64,000 nucleotides of DNA from Euborellia annulipes (Eukaryota > Arthropoda > Insecta > Dermaptera > Anisolabididae). The translations under genes were made by a program, and so were the position numbers. Below, piece by piece: positions 34,373-44,632 of the stretch. The notes beneath the pieces are model-generated. The model was not told where the DNA came from. It was given only the letters and a program-made list of their open reading frames with translations, and did no database searches. Positions within the stretch are counted from its first letter, which is position 1; the number at the start of each line of letters is the position of its first letter. The DNA lies in assembly GCA_023213315.1 (NCBI GenBank), contig JAKCPI010014127.1:1-64000 (forward strand), in the 5' to 3' direction.

Positions 34373-34885
34373 AAAAAATGTTCTCTTAGCAGCATATTGA
34401 CTGAGGTCCCACTATTCTATAGATTTTTTATAGATTTCAAAATACAGAAATGTTCAAATATCGAAAGCCGTCGGCAGTCAATTAACACGCTTATTCCTCT
34501 CAACCACCCTTCCAATTGGAATACCGATGATTGATTTTGCGATTTTAACTAATTTTGTTATTGTTTATTTTTTCTATATCGTCGATCCAGTACAAAACCG
34601 GTCTAAAATCAAAAAAAGCGATTTTTGAGGAGAGCGGATTAAAGTTTCTGCTTTTCCTTTCCGATTATAACATTTGCCTGCGTTATCCGATTGCTGAAAT
34701 TTTGTCACAATCATTAGAACTCTCCTATAAATTTCTAAAGCTTTTTCCTTCTCTCAATACCATTATTATTTTTTTCTTCAGTAATTTATGAGAAAAACTC
34801 CAAGATGATCCTTTCTGGCAGGTTTTTTATAGAGAGGATTCACTCTTGCACGGTCCCCCGCTCCACAAATCGAAGATCACTTACC

Positions 34886-35793
34886 CAGTAGCGTAACGTA
34901 TTTTTAAAAGAATTACGAAAATTTGTCTTTGAGAGGACCCGGGCCCCTCGGGGCTCAGGTGAAAACGGAAAAATCTAATTATATTAAACGAGCAATGTAC
35001 GTTTATTTGTTTGTTTGTTTGTTTATATATATGCATGTCAGTTCTCGAAAACGGCTCTAACGATTTTTTTCAAATTTTAAATATATACTATTTGTGGCCC
35101 AAATATGCAATTGTGCTAGGTCTCATGTTTGGGAAAATTCGGGTACTAGTACTTTACTGGTGTACTTTTTTAGTTTTTTCCAATTTTCTCGAAATTCCCT
35201 TTAAAGATTTCTTTCAAATTTTAAATATTTGCTATTTCCGGGATAGAAAACAAATTGCGCTACGTTTCATCTTCAGGAAACCCCGAGTACTAATACTTTA
35301 CTGGTGCACTTTTTTAGTTTTTTTTTTTTTTCAATTTTCTCGAAATTCCCTTTAAAGATTTCTTTCAAATTTTAAATATTTGCTATTTCCGGGATAGAAA
35401 ACAAATTGCGCTAGGTTTCATCTTCAGGAAACCTCGAGTACTAGTACTTTACTGGTGCACTTTTTTAGTTTTTTCCAATTTTCTCGAAATTCCCTTTAAA
35501 GATTTCTTTCAAATTTTAAATATTTGCTATTTCCGGGATAGAAAACAAATTGCGCTACGTTTCATCTTTAGGAAACCTCGAGTACTAGTACTTTACTGAT
35601 GTACTTTTTTTAGTCTTTTACAATTTTATCAATATAAAAAAAAAGACCGAGCTCCGGCTCGGTCACCCCGGAACTGATATATTATAAAAGGAAAAAAGAA
35701 TATATCATTTTTCCATGACCTTCAAAGCCCATCCGGCCCGCCCCCCCCCCCCCCGGCATCGCTGGGTTTGCGGGAGTGTACGTTACGCCACTG
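34886..35793. mobile_element. hAT-like element enclosing a minisatellite
   Basis: Ends CAGTAGCGTAACGTA and TACGTTACGCCACTG are inverted repeats. The flanking 8-mers agree at only five positions. Subterminal sequences hold GGACCCGGGCCCC and a C-run. A tandem array (35040-35625) and a GAGCTCCGGCTC hairpin lie inside. Confidence 0.65.
35040..35625. repeat. ~144-bp tandem repeat, about four units
   Basis: The word GTACTAGTACTTTACTGGTG or close variants starts near 35143, 35287, 35438 and 35582, giving unit lengths of 144, 151 and 144. The unit also has AATTTTCTCGAAATTCCCTTT and CGGGATAGAAAACAAATTGCG. It derives from part of the family A/B body (ACTAGTACTTTACTGATG). Frames through it are periodic artefacts. 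Confidence 0.8.
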
Positions 35794-36230
35794 CATTAAC
35801 TCTATATCAATCTAGGGGTGATTCACTAAGTTGTTAAAGAAACGGACTTACCAAAGATAGTAGAGACAATTTGAAAAAACTCAAAATTGCATTTTTTTTT
35901 TTGAGTTAGACCGGTCTTGTCCTGGACCGACGATATATCCCTATGTTTTCTTATTTTAATAGATATTATGATATTTATAAAAAAAATATTGGAATATACG
36001 GTACATAATTAACACACTTTTTCTATCTTTCAGATATTTAGAAATAGCATAAGGTTCATATAGAAAATTGACTTATTAATTAGACCAGAAGATTATTATT
36101 TTTTAAAGTTATTTTAATTTTTCTTTCACTTTTTCTTTTGAAAATTTCCAATATTTATTTGTTTAAAAGAAAACTATTCAGGAGATATTTTTGCTTTTAT
36201 ATGATTGAGAAGAGATTCAGAACATTTTAT

Positions 36231-36416
36231 TTAGTTTTTTTTTTTTTGTCCATTTCGTTTTCGTAATGTATTAACAAATGATGATATCTCTTTAAGAAGT
36301 TGGCGATTGGTGACCTTTGACACGCTTCTTAAACCACAATCAGAGCAAATACGGTCTTGATAGCTTGGGGTCGAAGACCGCCAGCATCCCAAGGGGTTAA
36401 ATTCTACGATATTCTC
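36231..36416 (-). CDS. Candidate terminal exon of an unidentified gene
   Basis: On the minus strand, after TTCTATTTTTAGAG at 36417 and above, a frame encodes 61 residues to TAA at 36233-36231. It begins ENIVEFNPLGCWRSSTPSYQ, continues DRICSDCGLRSVSKVTNRQ, then LLKEISSFVNTLRKRNGQ. The non-repetitive composition, Cys pairs (C.DCG), an amphipathic Leu/Lys stretch, the splice acceptor and an AATAAA just after the stop all suggest a real 3' exon. It would be convergent with the neurensin-like gene. I do not recognise the protein. A possible preceding piece (36514-36566) is too weak to call. Confidence 0.4.
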   Translation of the reverse strand, partial: ENIVEFNPLGCWRSSTPSYQDRICSDCGLRSVSKVTNRQLLKEISSFVNTLRKRNGQKKKN

Positions 36417-36433
36417 CTCTAAAAATAGAACGT

Positions 36434-37429
36434 TTATTCACCCTATCTTTAGAGTGTTAGATTTCTATATACCAACCAACCTCTTCTATATACTTTCTCT
36501 AATTGATACCGTATCCAATTTCTTTATTTCCCTTTCGAAGGCTTGCAGAGACAAATGGACCGCTGAGATTATCTATTTTGGGATAATTTAATTTACTTCC
36601 TTTTATTTTTATAACATCTAGAATTATCAAATCTTAATCATTTCATTGGGCTATCCGAGGGAATGAACCGAATGAAAAAAAAAATTAAAAGCCAGAAAAA
36701 TCTATACATTAATCGGTAATTATATTAAAGAGAAGCTTAAACAATATATGAATTTGATTCAACTCAATATAATACAAGAGCGAGAATAAAACAATATAAC
36801 TAGTAAATAAATACGATTTTCATGTGTAAAAATGTTTATTCCTTCGTATATTTTTTTCCAATAAGTTACTTAAAAAACTGGATATGCAAGCGAGAAGCCC
36901 TTTAGGGCTGTTTGAAAAGATAAAGACAATTTCATTCATAAAAAAAATAACTTTTTATTCCCCATTCTGTTAAATTTCATTCACAGTATTGGATGCATAC
37001 TTTCTTCCCTTCGAGGTAAATCTCATCCCTTGCAACCAAGCAAAAAAATGTAATTTTATTTAAAAAAAAAAGTTTCTAGTAGATATGAGATAATAAAAAT
37101 TTAATTTAAAATAATATTAATAATAAAATCCGTACCAGTATGATATTTCCGTCTTTAAAGCGTGAATTTAAATAAAGGTGGATAATATAAAACTACCTTA
37201 AATAAAAATCAACTTCCTCTAGCTTATATATTTACTAGGTATAATTACTGCATTTTTCCTTATCCAGACGGGGGCAGGAAGAATTGACGTTGTTTAATTT
37301 AAATTTTTTTTTTTTTAATGAAAATTAAATAATTAAATTTTTAACCTGCAAAAAACTTTTTTATTAAATTTTTTTTTTAATTTTCTGCCTACTCTCAGAT
37401 GCCTCAGAATGTATAACGATATTTTATGG
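36434..37429. other. AT-rich sequence, no gene seen
   Basis: This would hold the intron upstream of the minus-strand exon if that exon is real. No clear exon or repeat border is visible. Confidence 0.35.
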
Positions 37430-37571
37430 CGGTGGAATTTGTATCAGGAATGAAAGTTTGAAGAAAACGCAGCCATAACTTTTTCTTTAAAAATATATTT
37501 TAACAGCTGACGTTTCGGCTTTGGTCAAAGCCATCCTCGGGGCTGTTATGTCATTATGGTCATTATGTACA

Positions 37572-37574
<3 letters not shown>

Positions 37575-37621
<47 letters not shown>
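37575..37621. repeat. (TA)n microsatellite
   Basis: Uninterrupted TA dinucleotides, about 23 units, between the left foldback arm and the MITE at 37660. Confidence 0.9.
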
Positions 37622-37624
<3 letters not shown>

Positions 37625-37814
37625 TCATTATGTACATATATTTCCAATTGTATTTGGTACAAGGGCGGATCCAGAGATGTTTCTCGGGGGGGGGGGGGGC
37701 AATCTGGTGTGACTCGCCGCACAACACACTATTTTTTTTTTTTAATTTCGCTAATTTAAAAGCGCATTCTGTACTTGTTTGCCAGAATATAAATACACAT
37801 AAAATTTTTAAGTA

Positions 37815-38090
37815 TTAGGTAGGTTAATTAAATTTAAAAAATTAATTAAGACGTCAGATATTTAATATAATATAAAATTTAATCTCTTGGCGATCGATTT
37901 CGCTTACAAAGCATCCTCAGGCCAGCTGGAAGAATAATTATAATTAAAAAATTTGAATAAAATTAGGTTTGTACAAATTGTTTTTTGTTGCTTTGTAAGC
38001 GAAATCGATCGCCAAGAGATTAAATTTTATATTATATTAAATATCTGACGTCTTAATTAATTTTTTAAATTTAATTAACCTACCTATTTC
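37815..38090. repeat. Foldback inserted in the MITE
   Basis: TAGGTAGGTTAATTAAATTT and the following ~85 bases through AATCGATCGCC... are near-perfectly inverted at about 37990-38090. It lies at the point where the MITE at 37660-38243 departs from its intact relative. One arm carries a hammerhead-like motif; the other has lost the core. Confidence 0.75.
37889..37923 (-). ncRNA. Hammerhead-like motif variant
   Basis: Minus strand: GGC, core CTGAGGA, extra T, helix II GCTT/AAGC, GAAATCGATC, GCC. Here the helix III slot is ATCGAT (three self-complementary base pairs) instead of ACGT, followed by C and the helix I return GCC. It keeps the layout with different bases. Confidence 0.4.
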
Positions 38091-38249
38091 ATCATGTACA
38101 CGTCAGAAATAGAAGAATATATTCAACATTTTAAGTATTAATTTTAAAAATTTTACATTAAAAATAAATTTTTTTTGCGAAAAAAAGGTATTTTTTCGAA
38201 ACTCGGGGGGGGGGTTATTACCCCCCCCTTGTATCCGCCCTTGATTTGG

Positions 38250-38590
38250 TATCAATTTTGGATATAACATTAGAAAAAAGTCTTTAGTACAAGAAAAACT
38301 TTTTTCCTCTTCTATCACCAATAGGCCTACAATATAGTTCCCATATAGCACTGCAACCAAAAATCGGACATTACAACGCCGCAGGGACGTTCTACGATGT
38401 CCCAAAGTTGCAGCATCGTCCCTTCGACGTCTTAATGTCCGATTTTTGGTTGCAGTGCTATGTGAGTTATTTTGTGCCTAATATGATAATTGACTCATAG
38501 CAGTAAAATTTCATCTAATTAGATTTAATAGATAAAAGAGGAAAAAGTTTTACTTGTACTAATCTAATGTTATATCCAAAATACAATTCG
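38250..38590. repeat. Imperfect palindrome
   Basis: TTTTGGATATAACATTAGA at the left and TCTAATGTTATATCCAAAA at the right bracket inverted copies of AAAAACTTTTTCCTCTT and GCACTGCAACCAAAAATCGG. No reading frame is conserved across both arms. Confidence 0.65.
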
Positions 38591-38837
38591 AAATATATGT
38601 ACGTAATTACTACTAACAGCTCCGAGGATGGCTTTGACCAAAGCCGAAACGTCAGCTGTTAAAATATATTTTTAAAGAAAAAATTATGGCTGCGTTTTCT
38701 TCAAACTTTCATTTCTGATACAAATTCCACCTCCATAAAATACCCCCCCCTCACACACATTTTTTAAAATAATACAAACACAAAAATTTTTATTGCTAAA
38801 AAATTTATTAAGCTTAATACAAACGAAGGCAAACAAA

Positions 38838-39287
38838 AAAAAAATCGGGAATGACTTCCCCAAAACTTTCTCGTATATTCTTTTGGAATTACGTCTGTGT
38901 GTGTATGTGAACATCTTCTGTCCTCGTCCTTATTATGCGGGGTCGGAGTATGTGTGTGTATGTGAACATGATTGCTTAAAAAACGCTAGCAGCTGAATCG
39001 ATGCAAGTCGGTATATACTCCTTACACTAAAAGTGTATATTTCTCTCAAGTTTAAGAGTAAATACGTCACTTGGAATTAGTACTTTATCTAAAAAGATTT
39101 TTCAAAAATTTTGAAATTTTCAATTTTTTTGTCATATTCTGATAAATTACTCTATTTTAAAAAGTTTTTATTCTTTGACATTTTTTTCGAAAACTGAATA
39201 GTTTTTTAAATAATCAACGAAGAAAAAGACATTTTTCGTTAATTTTGAAAAAAAAAATCAAAACAAAATCATACAAGTGTATTAAAA

Positions 39288-39331
<44 letters not shown>
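38838..39331 (+). mobile_element. Family B repeat, one arm
   Basis: It matches the left arm of the palindromic copies at 40800 and 56049: GGGAATGACTTCCCC, ACTTTCTCGTATATTC, GATTGCTTAAAAA and ACGTCACTTGGAA. An extra block (CTTCTGTCCTCGTCCTTATT...) and a duplicated GTGTGTATGTGAACAT interrupt it. It ends in a (TA) microsatellite (about 39289-39331). Confidence 0.65.
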
Positions 39332-39334
<3 letters not shown>

Positions 39335-39427
39335 AAATTCTCCAATAACCAATGAAGTACGTGGCTGTTGATTTATACACAAGGAAGGAAGCAGGTGCAG
39401 CCAAAATTAAAGCCTCCGATTTGGTTA

Positions 39428-39484
39428 CAATTAATGAGACGTTTCGAGAAAACTTTATTTCCTCATCATCAGTCTTTCAAATTC
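39428..39484 (-). ncRNA. Hammerhead-ribozyme-like motif, minus strand
   Basis: Mirror of 39571-39627: core CTGATGA (complement at 39466-39472), extra T, long helix II and GAAACGTC (complement at 39438-39445). Confidence 0.55.
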
Positions 39485-39570
39485 TCACTGAACAAGTCAA
39501 TGAATAACACACCCATAAAGAAAATACATAATAAATGTATTGTGCCCTTTTAACAACTCCGGGACAAATA

Positions 39571-39627
39571 CAATTTGAAAGACTGATGATGAGGAAATAA
39601 AGTTTTCTCGAAACGTCTCATTAATTG
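39571..39627 (+). ncRNA. Hammerhead-ribozyme-like motif, plus strand
   Basis: CTGATGA (39583-39589), extra T, helix II GAGGAAA/TTTTCTC (seven pairs, one G-U), and GAAACGTC (39610-39617). Helix I is GA/TC at the core, then an internal loop, then CAATT (39571-39575) against AATTG (39623-39627). Confidence 0.55.
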
Positions 39628-40587
39628 TAACAAAATCGGAGGCTTTAATTTTGGCTGCACCTGCTTCCTTCCTTGTGTAAACAAATTCTTGTAGTAAGGG
39701 ATGAAAGAAGCAGCTAGTTTTATTTCGTTTTATTAGGCACTTCAAGCCGACGTTTCGGTCAGATATACGACCATCCTTCGGGCTTAAGTATGTCAACAAA
39801 ACTCCTCAAAAGGTCGAATGTTGCAATTAAATAAAAAATTTTTGCCATTAAATAAAGACCATGCGAATCAAGGCCTTGACAATTGAAGATCAATTCGCTT
39901 TGCTTATCAACTAAAACGAGTTGTTGTTCTTCTTTGACTAATTAATTTATTCTCAACAAAGATTTTTAACTTTTCTAAAGTTCTTTCTTTATGGACGTCG
40001 ATGTTTGTTTTCCGTTCTCAGCGATACGATTTATTAAATTCTTTTTAAAAAAAAAAGTAGGAAAGACGGCCTTTAAATAAAGAAATTCAAAGTTTTTGTA
40101 CCAGTATATTTTGATTTTAATCCCCACCGTTGTTATAGTCACGAAGTCGAAAGAAACAAAAAAAAAAAAAAAAAAATAGGCTACTTGGTCGAAAAGAGAC
40201 TTTTAATTAAATTATATTACCAATTAATTTGAATAGATATAGAAGCAAATGGGGCATGGGAAGTTAATAAATATTAATATAACTTATATGGGCTTTCGTT
40301 ATCAAAAATAAGAAAATTAACGCCCAAAAAGAACAAGTTATATAGGCATATACAGTAGGAGAAACACTACTTGTTAATGCTAATTTGAATCCTGAACTAA
40401 ATCATTGTTAATTACATTATCCTCTCTACCTTGTATGTGCCACCGCATCTCCTCTCCACTTCTGCCCCACTCCCTTAACAATAATCCCGGGATCGCCACT
40501 GGCTTCACATATGATCTGTTCTAATTTAACACGTAACGCAAGTAACAATATCTAAAGAGAATCTCAGGGAAAAAACAACAAATAATA

Positions 40588-40727
40588 GCCACAGTGATAG
40601 AATTCATGCCTCTTGTGCAAAGGGTCAGATGTTGGCATCCCGTCTCATTATATTTGAATTAACTACAAATCAATTGTAAAGGGGCACTGGGCGAAATCAC
40701 CTCCGATGGCGAAAAAGACCTTAAATA
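40588..40727 (+). mobile_element. tRNA-derived SINE, diverged
   Basis: A degraded tRNA-like head (GCCTCTTGTGCAAAGGGTCAG) precedes a body with GAATTAACTACAAATCA and the tail GATGGCGAAAAAGACCTTAA shared with the SINE at 31390. Confidence 0.5.
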
Positions 40728-40799
40728 ATAGTATTTCACTATTTAAATGATACAACTTCATTAAAATGTTATATTTAAATAAATTAAATTTTCCTAAAA

Positions 40800-42402
40800 A
40801 AAAAATATGGGGAATGACTTCCCCGAGACTTTCTCGTATATTCTTTTGGAATTACATCTGGATGTGTGTGTGAACACGATTGCTTAAAAACCAAAGCAGC
40901 TAGATCGATGAAATTTGGTATATGCTCCTTACACTAAAATTGTAGATTTATATCAACTTTTGGAGTAAATACGTCACTTGGAAGTAGTACTTTACTTAAA
41001 AAGTTTTTTCCAAAATTTTGAAATTTTCAATTTTTTTGTTATATTATGATAAAATACTCTATTTTAAAAAGTTTTTATTCTTTGACATTTTTTCGAAAAC
41101 TGAATAGTTTTTGAAATAATCACAGAAGAAATAGAAAATTTTCGTTAATTTTGATAAAAAATCTGGTGTGACTGGCGCACAGCACACAACTTTCTCTTAC
41201 CTTCGGTAATCGAAAGTTGTGTACTGTGCTTGTCACACCAGATTTTTTGTGTCGACATGTATTTAGTTCCCGACAGTACGGAACATTTGAATTCAGATGT
41301 AAAATTTATAAGTATGGGAAAATATTTATATTTTGTTACCATGGCAACCATTTCTCCTATCTTCCCTATGAAATACAAGAGTAAAGTGGTCTTCAGAAGA
41401 TTTCAATCGCAAAATGAGAATATACATTTTAAAGAGCATCTAAAAAATAATTGATTTTTGAATTTTAAAAAAAATCGTTGGAGCAAATTTTGAGAAAATC
41501 GAAAAAAACTGAAAAAGTACATCAGTAAAGTACTAGTAATCTTTGGCCGATTTTGATTAAAAGCTTATTTTTCCGGTCCCGGGAGGTGTTTAAGTTAAAT
41601 ATAGAATTTCAACCTCGTAGCTCAATTCCTTCATGCTTAAAATTGAACACAGACACACCCACCCACCCACCCACCCACCCACCCACCCACAGACAGACCA
41701 TGTCGCGAAAACCACTTTTTTGGATTCAGGGGACCTCAAAACGTGAAGATCCATCAAAATCTCGACATCGAATTTTTGACATGAATCCAATACTTTCTCT
41801 CTATATATATATTACATATATACATAGGTAAGAGAAAGTAAAAATCAAAACAAAATCATACAGGTGTCATTAAAAAAAGGGTAAATATAAACAAATTCAT
41901 TTGTTTCACAAATTCATTTGTTTATATATACCCTTTTTTTAATGACACCTGTATGATTTTGTTTTGATTTTTTTATCAAAATTAACGAAAATTTTCTATT
42001 TCTTCTGTGATTATTTCAAAAACTATTCAGTTTTCGAAAAAATGTCAAAGAATAAAAACTTTTTACAATAGAGTATTTTATCATAATATAACAAAAAAAT
42101 TGAAAATTTCAAAATTTTGGAAAAAACTTTTTAAGTAAAGTACTACTTCCAAGTGACGTATTTACTCCAAAAGTTGATAGAAATCTACAATTTTAGTGTA
42201 AGGAGCATATACCAAATTTCATCGATCTAGCTGCTTTGGTTTTTAAGCAATCGTGTTCACACACACACACACACACACACACAGACATAATGCCAAAAAT
42301 GGTATTTTTGGACTCAGGGAGGTCTAAAACGTGGAGAAACATCAAAATCTCGAAGTCGAATTTTTTTACGATTACATAACTTTCTCTATACGAGAAAGTA
42401 AA
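40800..42402. mobile_element. Family B palindrome split by a family A insertion
   Basis: Left arm 40800-41163 and the remainder 41840-42402 together match the uninterrupted palindrome at 56049-56972. Family A is inserted at 41164-41839. The B arm includes ACTTTCTCTATACGAGAAAGT, TTCGACTTCGAGATTTTGATG, ACGTTTTAGACCTCCCTGAG, a CA microsatellite (about 42255-42282) and GCAGCTAGATCGATGAAAT. Confidence 0.85.
41164..41839 (-). mobile_element. Family A repeat, full length, in family B
   Basis: It runs from the large hairpin (TGGTGTGACTGGCGCACAGC to CTTGTCACACCAGA) to the terminal hairpin TACTTTCTCT...AGAGAAAGT. Compared with the empty site in the B copy at about 56396-56412, the flanks are AAAAATC on both sides (41157-41163 and 41840-41846), consistent with a 7-bp duplication. 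An equally short reading is an A|T insertion without duplication. A CCCA microsatellite (about 41654-41691) replaces the GT tract of other copies. Confidence 0.8.
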
Positions 42403-42966
42403 AATGATTTTTCCTTCTTTGTTAAAATGCCATTGTCTCTTGCCCGTTGGACTTGTTTTGATATTAAGAGGACCATATTAAATTTTATCCTATAAGTGTT
42501 GATATAATTCCACTTTAATGAGTATCTCATCATCAGACTTGTTTGATTTGTTTTGATCTTTTACTAAAAGGTTTTAAAAAAATATCTCTTTTCAGTATCT
42601 AATTTCATTAGGTTTTCTTAAATTAATCAATATGTCTGATAAGGAATTTTTATAAAAATCTTTAAGGTTATTATGATAAATATTTATTAGGCCTTTTTCA
42701 GCATCGGATGCATTTAGACTTTGTTCCTATTTAATTCAATTGAAATGACAAAAATCCCTCGCATAGTCCGGTTACACTATGGTTTGAAATATTCAATAAA
42801 AATTAAAGAAAAAAATTTGTTTGGAACCAATTATCGTACGCCTTAGTTCCTCGATTAGCCCGATTTTAAATTGTCCGACTAACCTATGAAAAATATTTTA
42901 AAAATTAAAAGAATTTTAATTTAAATATGACTTATTCATTAAAAGCCTAATTTTTAATATAATGGG

Positions 42967-43136
42967 CATGGGCCTAACTAGAAAATTTTCCTGGGGGGGG
43001 GGGGGGCATGGGACCAGCCATTCTCCGGGAGGCTCGAAAGCCACATATTGTCTTTTTTTTTTCTTTTTTTCTTTTTTTTGGGGACGGGGAGGCACGGTCC
43101 TTCTAGGGGGGCCGGGACCCCCTAGTTTCATTATGG
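42967..43136. mobile_element. G-rich hAT-like fragment
   Basis: CATGGGCCTAACTAG at the left and CTAGTTTCATTATGG at the right are partly inverted, with G-runs and a T-run between. No matching 8-mers flank it. Frames on both strands reflect the G- and T-runs. Confidence 0.35.
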
Positions 43137-43681
43137 ATGCTGAATTTTTTAGTTAATACTTGGAAATTCCTTCTGTAGGAGAAATAAAATTTCCAAAACT
43201 CTGTCTGTCTTCATAATTTAAGTTCCAACTTAAGCGATATTGGAAAAAAAAATAATAGCTATGCTATAAAAAAAAAACTGTAAGGATAATTATCTAAAAA
43301 ATTAAGGTCACACCCGATGGAACGAGGGAGGGGGGGGGCGCTCTAGTTTTAATCTCATCTACTTTTTGTGTTTTCTCGTTTTTAGAATTTAAATTTATTA
43401 TTTTTATCCACTCAAAGATAGCGTTTCAGCCACAAAGCCTCCCATAGGAATTCCCCATGTTTATTATTGATTAAATAAATAGCCATATAAAATTTAAATG
43501 AACGGAACAGGAAGAAATAAACTCAAATAAAAGCTTTCTGAAATTTTAATCAATAATACACATGTTGATTTTAGACTTGTTCATTAATTAATCAGAGGGT
43601 CAATGGATACAATGATTTTATAGATATGGATAATGGAAAAGGTCCAGCGATCTCTCAAACCTAACTTTCTCATACAGAAGA

Positions 43682-43740
43682 TATAAATAGATTCTTTTAT
43701 AAGTTTTTTTTTCCTCTCAGTCCAGTACATCATTCAGTTA
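43682..43740 (+). promoter_or_regulatory. TATA and initiator-like core promoter candidate
   Basis: TATAAATAG (43682-43690) is followed by CTCTCAGTCC (TCAGTC at 43717-43722) and ATTCAGTTA (TCAGTT at 43734-43739), both arthropod initiator-like words. The first lies 37 bases downstream of the TATA start, slightly farther than usual. No exon was identified downstream, so this may be chance. Confidence 0.25.
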
Positions 43741-44386
43741 GAAGTAAAACTTAAAAGTTTCCTAATGTGTCTCTTGTGAGAGAAAGGAATAGAGAGAGCA
43801 AATGGCAATTTGTTGAAAAGCTAGAGGGAATAAAAAATTCATGTGATTTTTCTTCGCAATGTCAAATTGGTAGCTGGTGTTCTTTTCACAGTAAATCTTG
43901 AATTTAAATTAGAGTAAAGATTCTTAAAATGTAGTCAGCGGATTTGGGGGTTCGCGAAACAATTTAGCCAACAAAAAATTCCATTGATAATTAAGAATGG
44001 GGTCTAATGTGGCCCGGAGACGCCCGAATAAAAATGATTAAAAATGATTGAGGGATCCACACGCCCGCACCAGGGACACACATTTCTTCCGGTTACTTAT
44101 TTCGATCTACTGGGGGGCTTAACAGGCTTCATGGATTATTGATCTACAGTATTTAGTGCGAAAATTGCATAAGCCTCAATTATTCTAAAAGTAAATTGTA
44201 TAATAATTGGATCCAATTTAAACCTAACCTTTTAATTTAATATTATTGCCAAACTTCTAATAGATGTCTTTGCCTAAATAATTAGCTATGTGGGGGAAAT
44301 ACAGTATGTGAAAAATGGTACTAATAGTTGAACTACAATGGAATCTGGGATTTTCTTTTTTTGGCTTAGGCAACTCTGGCACTGAT

Positions 44387-44632
44387 TATGGCTGCGCAAA
44401 ATAATCGATTAATTGATTATTTGGATTATTTTTCACAATCGATTATTTGGGGAAAAAATCGATTATTTTTGGGGAAAATGGGTTTGAAAAGATCGGAAGA
44501 GACTCGTATCTAAAAAAAAAAAAATTTCTGCAGGGCTGCCAAAATTTCGCTTCCCTAAAAAGAAAAAAAAAAGGTATAATCGATGATTTTTTCCCATAAT
44601 CGATTATTTTTTTCCATAATCGAATACCCCTA
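44387..44632. mobile_element. hAT-type MITE with ATCGATTA word arms
   Basis: The left end is TATGGCTGCGCAAAATAATCG and the right end is ATAATCGAATACCCCTA. Flanking 8-mers GCACTGAT and GCACTTAA share the first five bases. Both arms repeat AATCGATTATTT. The interior AAGAGACTCGTATCTAAAAA and CTTCCCTAAAAA...AAAGGTATAAT parallels that of the TTTCGG-word family (14314, 54310, 63480). Confidence 0.65.

Larger units (their letters stand above)
37660..38243. mobile_element. hAT-type MITE (CAAGGGCGGATCC) split by a foldback
   Basis: It starts CAAGGGCGGATCCAGAG and ends GTATCCGCCCTTG, with a perfect 8-bp duplication ATTTGGTA (37652-37659, 38244-38251). An uninterrupted relative of 262 bp at 51744-52005 shows that about 300 bp from roughly 37815 to 38125 was inserted later. 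Confidence 0.85.
37430..38745. mobile_element. Foldback pair with nested insertions
   Basis: The left arm (about 37430-37550: GGTGGAATTTGTATCAGGAATGAAAG-type sequence through CAGCTGACGTTTCGGC) recurs inverted at about 38612-38740. Each arm has the hammerhead-like layout AACAGCT-CCGAGGA-T-GGCTTT...AAAGCC-GAAACGTC-AGCTGTT, but the core U4 is changed. A (TA) tract, a MITE (37660-38243) and another palindrome (38250-38590) lie between the arms. Confidence 0.6.
39380..39690. repeat. Foldback element with two hammerhead-like arms
   Basis: Outer arms ACACAAGGAAGGAAGCAGG and CCTGCTTCCTTCCTTGTGT are inverted, and the copies extend through GGCTGCACC/GGTGCAGCC and GAGACGTTTCGAG. Each arm carries a hammerhead-like motif. 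A further solo arm with CGACGTTTCGGTC (about 39715-39790) follows directly. Confidence 0.75.

Noticed and set aside
35011..35355. 114-codon hydrophobic frame
   Set aside because: It tracks the 144-bp tandem unit; the apparent protein repeat is a by-product.
41650..41700. CRISPR array
   Set aside because: The short tandem repeats are a microsatellite without spacers, in a eukaryotic genome.
41553..41831. Thr-Pro-His repeat protein
   Set aside because: It is the translation of a CCCA microsatellite in a family A repeat.
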